This document shows, piece by piece, positions 25,911-35,515 of a DNA stretch of 64,000 nt. Numbering within the stretch: position 1 is the first letter of the stretch; each line of letters opens with the position of its first letter. Source of the DNA: Marinibium conchae (GTDB lineage: Bacteria; Pseudomonadota; Gammaproteobacteria; Enterobacterales; Alteromonadaceae); contig NZ_JADNRN010000003.1 in assembly GCF_015595035.1 (NCBI RefSeq), positions 186,001 to 250,000 of the forward strand, given 5' to 3'. The translations under genes and the position numbers were made by a program. The notes below the pieces were generated by a model that saw nothing but the letters and a program-made list of their open reading frames with translations, was not told where the DNA came from and made no database searches.

Positions 25911-26972
25911 ATGTTGTCATTACCGAGTCAATTGATTTTGCGCAACGAATCTTTATTTGAAGAGGGTCGATGGGCCTTAGTTAACCCGACCGACGCAGAT
26001 GTTTTTAACGAACTTCGCGACTACAACATTACGGGTTTACATCAATTTCACGACGTATATAAGCAAGCTGAAAACACAAGTAAATTTCAACAAGTCTTTT
26101 CTGCTAGCTTCAATTTAGAGCAAATAAAAAGTAAAGAAGCATTTGACGGCGCTATTATTTATTTACCCAAAGCTAAACAACAGCTTGAAATGCTAATCGC
26201 GAATCTTGCTGAATTAGTCAAAGATGGCGGCCAACTCTTGATTGTTGGCGAAAACAAAGCTGGTATTAAAAGCGTGAGTAAGCTACTGGAGAAGGTTGGT
26301 GAAAACGCCAATAAAATTGACGGAGCAAAACACTGTGGTTTGGTTTGTGTTGAGGTGTCAGCGGCAATGGTGGCTAAAACCAAAGCCTTTGATATCAAAA
26401 AATACGGCGTAAAGCGTACGTACTCGGTGAACGGTCAAGAGCTCACAGTATTTTCACTGCCCGGCGTATTCGGGCATAAGCAGTTCGACCCCGGCACGCA
26501 ATTGTTGTTGCAGCAATTTGAGCCAAGAAGCGACAAACTTCTGAACATGAAAGGTCAGGTGCTTGATTTTGCTTGTGGCACCGGAATTATTGGTACCTAT
26601 CTCGCCAAAATGAATGCCAAAATTAAAATCACAATGAGTGATGTATCGGCACTTGCCGTGTATTGTAGTGAGCAAACTTTGAAACTTAACAGTGTAGAAG
26701 GCAGCGTAATTGCCAGCGATGGCATGAAGGAAGTTAATTTGACTTTCGACCATGTGATAAGCAACCCGCCGTTTCATACTGGTGTGCATACAAACTACAG
26801 CATTACTCAACAATTTATTGCTCAAGCACATAAACAAACCCGCCCGCGTGGAAGTTTGAACATCGTTGCAAATAAATTTTTGCCTTACACTGAAGTCTTG
26901 CAAGCTACTTATTTTCGTGCAAAAACGCTTGTAAGCACAAATAAATATAATATTTACGAAGCCGCGAAATAA
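25911..26972 (+). CDS. rsmC: 16S rRNA G1207 methyltransferase RsmC-like
   Basis: The 353-residue protein has the two-part RsmC architecture: a degenerate N-terminal methyltransferase-like half and a C-terminal active half with L-D-F-A-C-G-T-G-I-I-G and the catalytic S-N-P-P-F-H-T-G. Length and motifs fit RsmC; RlmG is the alternative with similar architecture. It starts directly after the trmB stop. Confidence 0.85.
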   Translation: MLSLPSQLILRNESLFEEGRWALVNPTDADVFNELRDYNITGLHQFHDVYKQAENTSKFQQVFSASFNLEQIKSKEAFDGAIIYLPKAKQQLEMLIANLAELVKDGGQLLIVGENKAGIKSVSKLLEKVGENANKIDGAKHCGLVCVEVSAAMVAKTKAFDIKKYGVKRTYSVNGQELTVFSLPGVFGHKQFDPGTQLLLQQFEPRSDKLLNMKGQVLDFACGTGIIGTYLAKMNAKIKITMSDVSALAVYCSEQTLKLNSVEGSVIASDGMKEVNLTFDHVISNPPFHTGVHTNYSITQQFIAQAHKQTRPRGSLNIVANKFLPYTEVLQATYFRAKTLVSTNKYNIYEAAK

Positions 26973-27015
26973 CTTTCTTCCCTGGCGGCTACATTGAGAA
27001 GAGTATCTTTGCCTT

Positions 27016-28428
27016 ATGAAAATTTTATTTTTAATATCTGAAGTAGAAGATATTGTAAAAACTGGCGGCCTTGCCGACGTTGGCAAGGCGCTTCCTCTAG
27101 CACTGTCTGAGCTAGGCCATGATGTCAAAATTATACTGCCTTACTATCAAGCGGCTGAGCAAGCCTTTGCGCTATCAAATTGTATCGCTCAACAAATCAT
27201 CTTCGTTAACGGTAGAAGCTATGCGTTTGACGTAAAGAGCATAAACTTCAACGGTATCGAGGTTTACTTCGTGGATTATCCGGAATACTTTGCTCACGAG
27301 GCCCTCTACGCTATCGATTCAAAAGTAAGTAACGCAGAAAAGTTTACTTTTTTCTCACTCGCAGCGTTAAAAAGCGCCGAAGCTATTGGCTTTAAAGCTG
27401 ATATTCTGCATACGAATGATTGGCATACATCCATGGCCTGCTACTTTGCCAAGCACTCTCCATTAAGTTATGAGTTTTTTGCGCAGACAAAGTCGGTACT
27501 GACCATACATAATGCAGCATTTCAAGGTGTCGACAAGCTGAGCAATGTGCCGAGTGTCGACCAGGTCGCTCCGGGCATGTACATAGAAAATGGCCACTTA
27601 AACATGCTCAAAACAGGCTTGTTGTATGCAGATAAAATTTGCCCCGTAAGCCCTACTTATGCTCAAGAGATATCTACACCACTCGGTAGCCACGGGATTG
27701 ATGACGTGATCAGGCAACGAATATCGGCTGTTGAGGGCGTGCTGAACGGTTGTGACTACGAGCAGTGGGATCCTGCCACCGATGAATACATTGCTGCACA
27801 TTTCAGTGTTGACGATATGCGCGGTAAAGCTGCCTGTAAACGCGACCTACAAAAAACATTCAAGTTAAAAGTGAGTGCTAAAACACCTGTACTTGGTATG
27901 GTTTGCCGCACTACTTTACAAAAGGGCTTTGGTTACTTAATGCCTGTGCTTGAGAGTATTCTTAAGCACGACGTTCAGATTGCACTTGTTGGAACAGGCC
28001 AGCAAGACATTACTCAACAATTACACGCGATTGCCAATGCTCATCCGAACAAGTTTGTATTCATCGAAGACTTCAAACCTGACTATGCACATAAAGTTGA
28101 AGCGGGTGCAGATTTCTTTTTAATGCCGTCGGAATTTGAACCCTGCGGTTTAAATCAGATGTACTCATTGGCCTATGGCACGATACCTATAGTGCGCGGT
28201 ATTGGCGGCTTAAAAGACACCATTACCGACGTAGACTCAGCCGATGGTACTGGTTTTATTTTTTATGATCCGAGTCCAGAGGCGCTCCTATCAGTGGTAA
28301 GAAAGGCTCTGTTATTGCGATTAGAAGATAAAAAACGGTTTGCTCAAATCATCACTAATGGCATGCGTAAAAAGTTTACGTGGAATAGAGCCGCAAAAGA
28401 GTATGAGGCAATCTACAAGCACCTTTAA
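27016..28428 (+). CDS. glgA: Glycogen synthase (ADP-glucose type) GlgA
   Basis: 470 residues, GT5 family. K-T-G-G-L-A-D-V near the N-terminus is the ADP-glucose-binding loop. H-T-N-D-W-H-T follows, and near the C-terminus P-S-E-F-E-P-C-G-L-N-Q-M-Y-S-L-A-Y-G-T-I-P-I-V-R, containing the retaining-enzyme E-x7-E-type motif. The next segment reads R-G-I-G-G-L where R-x-T-G-G-L is usual. The gene is alone: no glgB, glgC, glgP or glgX is visible nearby, so the rest of glycogen metabolism must lie elsewhere. Confidence 0.95.
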   Translation: MKILFLISEVEDIVKTGGLADVGKALPLALSELGHDVKIILPYYQAAEQAFALSNCIAQQIIFVNGRSYAFDVKSINFNGIEVYFVDYPEYFAHEALYAIDSKVSNAEKFTFFSLAALKSAEAIGFKADILHTNDWHTSMACYFAKHSPLSYEFFAQTKSVLTIHNAAFQGVDKLSNVPSVDQVAPGMYIENGHLNMLKTGLLYADKICPVSPTYAQEISTPLGSHGIDDVIRQRISAVEGVLNGCDYEQWDPATDEYIAAHFSVDDMRGKAACKRDLQKTFKLKVSAKTPVLGMVCRTTLQKGFGYLMPVLESILKHDVQIALVGTGQQDITQQLHAIANAHPNKFVFIEDFKPDYAHKVEAGADFFLMPSEFEPCGLNQMYSLAYGTIPIVRGIGGLKDTITDVDSADGTGFIFYDPSPEALLSVVRKALLLRLEDKKRFAQIITNGMRKKFTWNRAAKEYEAIYKHL

Positions 28429-28718
28429 TATTAATTTAAGCAACTTGTAAGCAAATATCTTAGTTAGAAAGAGCTTGGAAATCGAGTTTAAAATAAGAAT
28501 ACTCACTGTGATATTGACGGTTAATTTCAAATAGTATTCACTTTCGACTATAATAATGTGAAATTATGTAATAAAATTACAAAAGTAGAACTTTATTACA
28601 GCTTGCTGCGTTAAAAACACAGGTACCTAAAATTCAAAGTGATCGCAGATAGCTAAATATTAGAAATTTATAAATATTCTGATAGACTCAAATTAGAAAT
28701 GTTAACAGAGTGTAAAAA

Positions 28719-29423
28719 ATGCAAACGCCAAATATCCTAATCGTTGAAGACGAAGTAGTAACAAGAACTACCCTAAAGAGCTTATTTGAAGCCGAAGGTT
28801 ATAATGTATTTGAAGCTGAAAACGGCGAAGAAATGCATGATTTTTTCCAAAATAACCAGATCAATCTCGTGATCATGGACATTAACCTCCCTGGTAAAAA
28901 CGGTCTAATACTGGCTCGTGAAGTTCGTGACAGAAAAAATGTTGGCCTTATTTTCTTAACCGGTCGCGATAACGACGTCGATCGTATTCTTGGCTTGGAA
29001 ATTGGTGCAGATGATTATCTGACGAAACCTTTTAATCCTCGCGAACTCACCATCCGTGCACGTAACCTATTGTCTCGCACAAGCAGCGCTTCAGAAGATG
29101 ACGATTTACCCAGTAAGGTAATGTTCAACGGTTGGACACTTGATGGCGACAGCAGAAGTCTCATATCGCCTGTAGGCAAAGAGTTCAGACTACCGCGTAG
29201 TGAATTCCGTGCCCTTCACTTGTTCTTGAGCAATCCAGGTAAAATATTGACTCGCGAACAACTGATCATGGAAATGACAGGCCGCGAATTGCGCCAAAAC
29301 GATAGAACCGTTGATGTAACGATTCGCCGTATTCGTAAGCACTTCGAGTCAGAGCCAAATGATGAAGAATTGATTGTTACTATCCACGGTGAAGGCTATC
29401 GCTTCTGTGGCGAAGTAGATTAA
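28719..29423 (+). CDS. arcA: Aerobic/anaerobic response regulator ArcA
   Basis: 234 residues, nearly superimposable on E. coli Arc[13 protein letters not shown] at the start, phosphoacceptor D54 in [29 protein letters not shown], and an OmpR-type winged helix with L-T-R-E-Q-L and [17 protein letters not shown]. It represses respiratory genes under low oxygen with a sensor such as ArcB, not in this window. A terminator follows 28 bp after the stop; 290 bp of AT-rich leader precede it. Confidence 0.97.
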   Translation: MQTPNILIVEDEVVTRTTLKSLFEAEGYNVFEAENGEEMHDFFQNNQINLVIMDINLPGKNGLILAREVRDRKNVGLIFLTGRDNDVDRILGLEIGADDYLTKPFNPRELTIRARNLLSRTSSASEDDDLPSKVMFNGWTLDGDSRSLISPVGKEFRLPRSEFRALHLFLSNPGKILTREQLIMEMTGRELRQNDRTVDVTIRRIRKHFESEPNDEELIVTIHGEGYRFCGEVD

Positions 29424-29450
29424 GTGAATACTTCGATAAAGTAAAAAAGA

Positions 29451-29485
29451 GAAAGGGGCACTAATTGTAAGTGCCCCTTTTTTTT
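29451..29485 (+). terminator. Rho-independent terminator of arcA
   Basis: AAAGGGGCACT, loop AATTGT, AAGTGCCCCTTT followed by further Ts. Strong GC stem with a U-run. Confidence 0.9.
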
Positions 29486-29530
29486 GCATGAACTTTTTGC
29501 TCGCTCTATCTACCGTTAAAGCTAGAACAT

Positions 29531-30862
29531 TTAGGCTCCGGCTACCTGCATTGATTCAACTAAAATAGAGCCGGTTTGAATACTGCCGCGCACTTCAGTT
29601 TCAGCACCAATGGCAACAATACTCTTGAACATATCTTGTAAATTACCCGCAATCGTAATTTCATGCACAGGATATTGAATAATGCCATTCTCTACCCAAA
29701 ACCCTGCAGCGCCGCGAGAGTAATCGCCATTAACAATATTCACACCCTGCCCCATAAGCTCGGTAACAATGAGTCCGGTACCCATTTTTTGCAACAACTC
29801 TTGATCTGATTCGCCCGTTGAATTGATCAACCAATTGTGAATACCACCTGCGTGACCGTTAGTCTCCATTTTCATCTTACGTGCGGAATAACTGGTAAGC
29901 AGATAATGCTGTAATACGCCTGAGTCGACTATTGTCATGTCTTGAGTGCGCACCCCTTCGTTATCAAAAGGAGAACTGGCTAAACCTTTTAGAAGATGGG
30001 GCTTTTCTTGAATCGTTAACCACTCTGGGAACACTTGAGTGCCTATGCTATCGAGCAAAAAAGAAGACTGTCTGAATAAGCTACCACCACTAATCGCGCT
30101 AACAAAGTGACCAAAAATGCCGGACGCAATATCACGATGAAATAGCACTGGCACTTTCGCCGTTGCTATTTTCTTGGCACCTAGTCTACTGAGTGTCTCT
30201 TTGGCAGCTTCAGCGCCAACGATGCTCGGCGCATCTAATAAATGAGCCTCACGATTGATGGTGTAAGCATAATTGCGCTGCATGTCATCGCCTTCTTGGC
30301 CAATTAACACACAGCTTAGGTTATAACGACTGCTGGCGTAGCCTGCGTTAATACCGTGAGTATTGCCGTAAACGCGCACACCTAGGTTGGCATTATAAGA
30401 AGCCCCATCGGAATTTACGATTCGAGAGTCGGCATCTAGGCCTGCAGTTTCAGATTCGATGGCTAATTGGATGCCCTTTTGCGTATCTAATTCTATAGGA
30501 TGGTATAAGTCTAAATCAGGAATATCTGTGGCAATAAACTGCTTATCGGCGATGCCAGCACAGTCGTCTTCATTGGTATATTTGGCAATTTCCACGGCCT
30601 TTTCTACCGTCAGTTTAAGTGCTTCAGGGCTTAAATCTGCAGTAGATGCACTTCCCTTTCTCTGCCCTACGAACACCGCTATTCCTAGCCCACCGTCATT
30701 TGTGAACTCTACTGTTTCAACTTCTTTCATGCGTGAAGAAACTGCGATACCTTGTACTTTAGACATACTGGCTTCAGCGGCGGTTGCGCCTTTTTTAATG
30801 GCTAACTTCAACGCGTCATCAACGACATTTTGAATTTCTGCTAACTGCTTTTCAGGTTCCAT
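29531..30862 (-). CDS. pmbA: Metalloprotease PmbA (TldE)
   Basis: 443 residues of the TldD/PmbA family. TldD/TldE form a heterodimeric cytosolic protease that processes microcin B17 and CcdA in E. coli; TldE is the non-catalytic partner. Seen: A-E-A-S-M-S-K near the start, I-F-G-H-F-V-S-A-I-S-G-G-S-L-F-R-Q-S-S-F-L, F-D-N-E-G-V-R-T-Q-D, and N-G-D-Y-S-R-G-A-A-G-F-W-V-E-N-G near the end. It is divergent from yjgA, the standard gammaproteobacterial neighbour. Confidence 0.95.
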   Translation of the reverse strand: MEPEKQLAEIQNVVDDALKLAIKKGATAAEASMSKVQGIAVSSRMKEVETVEFTNDGGLGIAVFVGQRKGSASTADLSPEALKLTVEKAVEIAKYTNEDDCAGIADKQFIATDIPDLDLYHPIELDTQKGIQLAIESETAGLDADSRIVNSDGASYNANLGVRVYGNTHGINAGYASSRYNLSCVLIGQEGDDMQRNYAYTINREAHLLDAPSIVGAEAAKETLSRLGAKKIATAKVPVLFHRDIASGIFGHFVSAISGGSLFRQSSFLLDSIGTQVFPEWLTIQEKPHLLKGLASSPFDNEGVRTQDMTIVDSGVLQHYLLTSYSARKMKMETNGHAGGIHNWLINSTGESDQELLQKMGTGLIVTELMGQGVNIVNGDYSRGAAGFWVENGIIQYPVHEITIAGNLQDMFKSIVAIGAETEVRGSIQTGSILVESMQVAGA

Positions 30863-30944
30863 AATTTATTTTTACTGTCCAAACAATAGTGTGACGGTTA
30901 CAATCTGCCGCAATTCTATCACTAAAGATATTAAAAAACCGTAT

Positions 30945-31472
30945 ATGAATACTGATGATGCAAACGAAGTGTTGCTTGATGAAAATGGCGAGCCAATAAA
31001 AAGTAAGACACAACTAAAGCAAGAAGCAGAAGTGCTAAAAAAACTGGGGTCGGTATTGGTCGACCTTTCCCCTGGTCAATTGTCCGAAATCCCAATTGAC
31101 GAGGAGTTGCGAGATGCGATTTCTTTAGCCAATCGAATAAACAAAAAAAAGGATGGCTTTCGTAGGCAGTTACAACTGATCGGTAAAATTCTGCGTCAAC
31201 GTGAAATAGAGCCCATTGAAGACGCCATTAATCGTTTGCGCGCGCATCACCTTCAATCTAATCAACATTTTCACCTCTTAGAAAAGCACAGAGACGACAT
31301 TGTTGAAAAAGGCGACAGTGCGATCCAGAGCTTATTGTCAGAATATCCAAATTTAGACCGACAAAAATTAAGGCAATTGCATCGTCAGGCCGTTAAACAG
31401 AAAGAAGCGGAAAAACCACCTAAAGCCTCACGTGAGATTTTTCAGTACTTAAAACAGAATATTGAAGAGTAG
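30945..31472 (+). CDS. yjgA: Ribosome-associated protein YjgA (DarP)
   Basis: A 175-residue highly charged helical protein. S-K-T-Q-L-K-Q-E-A-E-x-L-K-K-L-G, L-I-G-K-I-L-R-Q, and L-R-Q-L-H-R-Q-A fit YjgA/DarP, which binds late 50S precursors. The ATG at 30945 gives the usual acidic leader; the GTG at 30891 is probably not used. Divergent from pmbA. Confidence 0.93.
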   Translation: MNTDDANEVLLDENGEPIKSKTQLKQEAEVLKKLGSVLVDLSPGQLSEIPIDEELRDAISLANRINKKKDGFRRQLQLIGKILRQREIEPIEDAINRLRAHHLQSNQHFHLLEKHRDDIVEKGDSAIQSLLSEYPNLDRQKLRQLHRQAVKQKEAEKPPKASREIFQYLKQNIEE

Positions 31473-31477
31473 TTTCC

Positions 31478-33904
31478 ATGACACAACGTTTACTAAAAGC
31501 ATTTGGGTTCATTGTTACGGCATTAACGCTCACAGCCTGTAATGGCTCGTCAGGCGAAAATGATGAAACTGATCCACTAGAGGACCTAGCGCCAGTTCTT
31601 GCAATCTCAGTTGAGGTACTAGACAGCAACTGCGAAGCGGTTACCGGAAATGCTTTTATTATTGGTGAACAGTTGTGTGTGCAAGCAAGCTTAACCGAAA
31701 ATGGCGAAGCGGTTAGTGGTCAAGTTGTTAGTTTTACCGCAGATATTGGTGCATTGAGCCCAGCAACAAAATTAACTGATGACAATGGACTTGCTCAAAT
31801 TGCAATAAATTCAGTAGACGCAACCTTAGGTGCGGGAACTATTACTGCAAGCTATAACAACACTGTTGGTAGCGCAAACTATGAGTTTTTATCAGGGTCG
31901 GTAATTACACCCAGCACAGCGAGTCTTAGTATTGACTTATTGGGTGATAATGGCAGTCCGATTACGCGCTTTAGAGCCGATGAAGAAGTGCAAGTTCGCA
32001 TACAGTTAGTTGACGAAGATGACATGCCTATCGCTAATCAAATTGTTCAACTACAAAGCACATCAGGTAGTTTATCAATAAGCCAAGCGCTCACCGGCGA
32101 CACTGGTTTTGCGCAAGCAACGCTTACACCCAATGAAGCAGAACTTGGTGCAGGCACGATTACCGCAACCTACAGTCAAGATGAAACAACCCTCAGTGAT
32201 TCTCTAAATTACGAAGTTCAATCGGTCGATACAGTTAACGATAGTCTTGTTCGCTTTGGTTATTTCGATGGCGAAAACTTCATTGAAAATACAATCGGAT
32301 TTGCAAACAGCAGTGAGAGCGATGATGTCACTATCAGCGCTGGAGCAACATTAGGGATTTTGGTTGGTTTAGCAGACGAGAATGACCAACCCATTACGAC
32401 TAGCACGCCGATTACTTTCACTTCGCGCTGCGTAGCCAACGGGCAAGCAAGCTTAGATACTCAGGTAAACACAATCAATGGTAGTGCTAATGCCACTTAT
32501 GAGGATATTAGCTGTGCTGGCGGCGCAGGTAATGAAGACACCATATCGGCAACAATAAATGTAAATTCTAGCACCATTACGATCAGTCGTAGCCTTACTT
32601 TAGCGCCAGAATCAGTTGGTGCGATTGAGTTTGTGTCAGCTGCACCTTCAAGCATTGTGCTGCAAGGCACGGGTGGGCAAGGCAGTCAGTCGGTATCTAC
32701 TTTAACCTTTCAAGTTAATGGCGCTGAGGGCAATCCCTTGGCTCAACAAACAGTTAATTTCAGTCTGAATACTGAAACAGGTGGTCTTACTTTATCTCCA
32801 GCAACAGGCTTAACAAATTCCCAAGGCCAAGTAAGCGTTAAAGTAACCGCTGGCAATGTTCCTACATCCGTAAGAGTTACCGCTGAGGTTTCCGTATCGG
32901 ATACACAAACGATTCAAACGCAGTCAGACTTATTGTCGGTAAATACGGGTCTGCCTGACCAAAATAGTTTTACATTGTCTGCAAGCAACCTCAACCCAGA
33001 AGCTTTTAATATTAATGGCCAGCAAGTCACTTTCACGGCCAGTTTAGCCGATACTTTTAACAACCCAGTTCCAGATGGCACTGCCATAGCGTTTACTACC
33101 GAGGGCGGGAATATTGACCCAAGTTGCACCACCATTTCAGGTGTCTGTAGTGTTACCTGGACCAGTTCGAATCCTCGAGCAGACGATCATCGCATTACTA
33201 TTTTAGCAACAGCTATTGGTCATGAAACCTTAGTCGATAGCAATGGTAATAACCAATATGATGATGCCGATGGTGGACCAATCAGCACTAACGATGGTAG
33301 TGGCTTTGACCTTACCTTACCTACATCAACAGGCTTCGTCGACTTAAGTGAAGCCTGGCGTGACGACAATGAAAATGGGCTTAAGGATGTTAACGAAATC
33401 TTCTTAGACTTCGATAGCTCGGGTGATTTTAACGGTCAAAATGGGGCTTTTGATGGGCCTCAGTGTACTGCTTCAAGCTGTGGAAATACGAGTCTACATG
33501 TGCGCAGAGCCAAAGTAATTATTACATCTAGCAGCTCGGCTTTGATTGCTGTAACAAGCGGCGGAAGCGAGATTGCGAGCACACAAACCCCAACGCCGAC
33601 CGCCCCGGTTTCGGTAATAGCAAGAGGCGGGAGCCAAGTATTTAGTTTTACCTATTCAGATACACAACTACAAGCTATTGCTAGCGGCTCAACAATTCAA
33701 GTCGGTACCAACTTTGGTGAAGTAGCAGGCGATATAAACTTCGTAATGCCACAAACGACTCGAGCTGGTAGTCGCTCAGCTGTGTTTAGTTTAACCAATA
33801 CGCTAGGTGTGCTGGATACCACAACCGATGCAACGATTACCCTGACCATCACATCACCAAGTGGTGTGGTCTCGCAGGTTAGCTTTATTGTAACGCTTAG
33901 TTAG
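31478..33904 (+). CDS. Ig-like (Big_1) repeat surface lipoprotein
   Basis: The 808-residue lipoprotein has the lipobox L-T-A-C (Cys 21) and an acidic post-Cys stretch. It contains successive bacterial Ig-like domains of the invasin/intimin type, with repeated L-G-A-G-T-I-T-A-S/T-Y, D-N-G-L-A-Q-I and N-S-Q-G-Q-V-S-V-K-V cores, at least four between residues 40 and 560. A later segment has an Asp-rich calcium-like stretch (D-S-N-G-N-N-Q-Y-D-D-A-D-G-G; D-D-N-E-N-G-L-K-D-V-N-E). Probably an exposed adhesion or structural protein. It starts 5 bp after yjgA, so it may share that transcript. Confidence 0.8.
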   Translation: MTQRLLKAFGFIVTALTLTACNGSSGENDETDPLEDLAPVLAISVEVLDSNCEAVTGNAFIIGEQLCVQASLTENGEAVSGQVVSFTADIGALSPATKLTDDNGLAQIAINSVDATLGAGTITASYNNTVGSANYEFLSGSVITPSTASLSIDLLGDNGSPITRFRADEEVQVRIQLVDEDDMPIANQIVQLQSTSGSLSISQALTGDTGFAQATLTPNEAELGAGTITATYSQDETTLSDSLNYEVQSVDTVNDSLVRFGYFDGENFIENTIGFANSSESDDVTISAGATLGILVGLADENDQPITTSTPITFTSRCVANGQASLDTQVNTINGSANATYEDISCAGGAGNEDTISATINVNSSTITISRSLTLAPESVGAIEFVSAAPSSIVLQGTGGQGSQSVSTLTFQVNGAEGNPLAQQTVNFSLNTETGGLTLSPATGLTNSQGQVSVKVTAGNVPTSVRVTAEVSVSDTQTIQTQSDLLSVNTGLPDQNSFTLSASNLNPEAFNINGQQVTFTASLADTFNNPVPDGTAIAFTTEGGNIDPSCTTISGVCSVTWTSSNPRADDHRITILATAIGHETLVDSNGNNQYDDADGGPISTNDGSGFDLTLPTSTGFVDLSEAWRDDNENGLKDVNEIFLDFDSSGDFNGQNGAFDGPQCTASSCGNTSLHVRRAKVIITSSSSALIAVTSGGSEIASTQTPTPTAPVSVIARGGSQVFSFTYSDTQLQAIASGSTIQVGTNFGEVAGDINFVMPQTTRAGSRSAVFSLTNTLGVLDTTTDATITLTITSPSGVVSQVSFIVTLS

Positions 33905-33964
33905 CACACTCTTATTGGTGATATGCTTTAGTGACAGCCCTTAGTGACAGCTTTTAGTGATCTG

Positions 33965-33986
33965 GACTCTTGCAGTGGCAAGAGTC
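33965..33986. terminator. Hairpin between convergent genes
   Basis: GACTCTTGC, loop AGTG, GCAAGAGTC: perfect nine-base stem between the Ig-lipoprotein and GH130 stops. The U-run is poor, so termination is only likely. Just before it TTAGTGACAGC occurs twice with a third partial copy (33928-33960). Confidence 0.4.
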
Positions 33987-35227
33987 TATTCTTCGTTAGC
34001 CTCAATCAAACGTAGAATATTGTTCACCGATTTAGCTGAGCTAAGCCCGTCTTCATTTGTATTAAGGCAGTAATCGAGTAGCTGTTCAATTGTTGTTGTT
34101 GCTACGTGAAGTCGTGTGTCAGAAGAAGCGTAATAAATATATACACAACCCTTATCTTCAATCCAACCATTACAAAAGACCACGTTTGATACATCACCTA
34201 CTCTTTCTTCTCCCTCTGGAGCAATTAAGTAACCAGCTGGTTTTTTAATGAGTTTCCATGGTTCGTTCAAATCGGTGAGTAATAGATAGAGCGTATAACG
34301 CAAACCAGCAGCGGTGTTTCTCACTCCATGAGCAAGATGAAGCCATCCTTTCTTTGTTTTGATGGGAGTAGGACCCTGACCATTTTTCAGCTCATTTATA
34401 GTATGATAATGCTTATTGTCGACAATCTCTTCGTTATGAATTACCGCAGAACAAATGTCGTCAGCCAGCCCCCAAGCGATACCACCGCCATTTCCGACGT
34501 CAATAAAGCCATCCTGCGGACGCGTGTAAAAGGCATACTTACCGTCTACTAATTCTGGGTGCAACACAACGTTACGCTGCTGACCAGAGTAAGTCACCAA
34601 ATCAGGAAGGCGCTCCCAGTGAATGAGATCTTTCGTTCTCGCGATGCCACACACAGCTTCTGCAGCACTGCTATCGTCTGGCCTTGTATTGTCTTTGCGT
34701 TCTGAGCAAAAAAGACCGTATATATAACCATCTTCGTGCTCAGTTAAGCGCATATCATAAATATTAGTGTCGGGCTTAGCGTCAAGTTCTGGCATGAGCA
34801 CTGGATTCGACCAAAAACGATAGCCATCAACGGGCGAATCGCTTTGCGCCACAGCGAAAAACGACTTACGGTCGGCTCCCTCAACTCTAACGACTAGAGT
34901 ATACTTGCCATTATATTTAATTGCGCCTGCATTGAAGGTTGCATTAACGCCGATACGTTCTTGCATAAAAGGATTACGTGAAGTGTTAAAATCGTAACGC
35001 CATTCAAGGGGCACATGAGCGGCTGTAATGACTGGCTTCGTCCACCGCTGAAAGATCCCATTGTGCTGATTTTGTGGGCTATTTGAGCTATTTATGAGCC
35101 TTTCATAGGAAAGCTTAAGAGAGTGTAAACGTTCACTAGCGGACTCTGTATTTACTTTCTGTTCCCTTGATTCATTTTCCATAGACTTATTTTCCACAGA
35201 CTTGTTTTCCATAGACTTGCTTTCCAT
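33986..35227 (-). CDS. GH130 family glycoside phosphorylase
   Basis: GH130 enzymes phosphorolyse beta-mannosides; the visible motifs resemble subfamily 1 (4-O-beta-mannosyl-glucose phosphorylase). Seen: [69 protein letters not shown], and G-D-V-S-N-V-V-F. The cytosolic enzyme would give mannose-1-phosphate plus glucose. The first 25 residues are an odd low-complexity leader of repeated M-E-N-K-S units, so the true start is uncertain. No transporter or mannanase is adjacent. Confidence 0.85.
   Translation of the reverse strand: MESKSMENKSVENKSMENESREQKVNTESASERLHSLKLSYERLINSSNSPQNQHNGIFQRWTKPVITAAHVPLEWRYDFNTSRNPFMQERIGVNATFNAGAIKYNGKYTLVVRVEGADRKSFFAVAQSDSPVDGYRFWSNPVLMPELDAKPDTNIYDMRLTEHEDGYIYGLFCSERKDNTRPDDSSAAEAVCGIARTKDLIHWERLPDLVTYSGQQRNVVLHPELVDGKYAFYTRPQDGFIDVGNGGGIAWGLADDICSAVIHNEEIVDNKHYHTINELKNGQGPTPIKTKKGWLHLAHGVRNTAAGLRYTLYLLLTDLNEPWKLIKKPAGYLIAPEGEERVGDVSNVVFCNGWIEDKGCVYIYYASSDTRLHVATTTIEQLLDYCLNTNEDGLSSAKSVNNILRLIEANEE
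35163..35227 (-). repeat. 15-bp tandem repeat at GH130 5' end
   Basis: Four imperfect copies of an ATGGAAAACAAGTCT-like unit encode (M/V)-E-(S/N)-(K/E)-S. Several copies bring their own ATG, offering multiple start sites. Slippage here would add or remove five residues without changing frame. Confidence 0.7.
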
Positions 35228-35515
35228 AGATCACTATCAGCACTCGACACCATTAAACAATAATCAGCATTTTATGCATGCTAAACAGACATAAGCAACA
35301 AAAGATCACAAACACTACTCATGGCCAGTTATATATATTTTTGATTCTGCGATTATGTACTTCCTGCTTACGGCGCAAAGAGAACAACTTCCTGTCCGTT
35401 GTTGTTTGCCGCCATTACCGAGCGTCGTAGGCAGGAATCCAAAAGGGACAAGCTACCAAGGATGGTAATTAATTATAAAGGACTTATGAGAGCATTTGTG
35501 GCATTAGCAAGCCTC

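Noticed and set aside
26454-27128. 224-residue reverse ORF across the rsmC/glgA junction
   Set aside because: Antisense to the catalytic parts of two conserved genes with a Cys/Ser/Phe-rich shadow composition.
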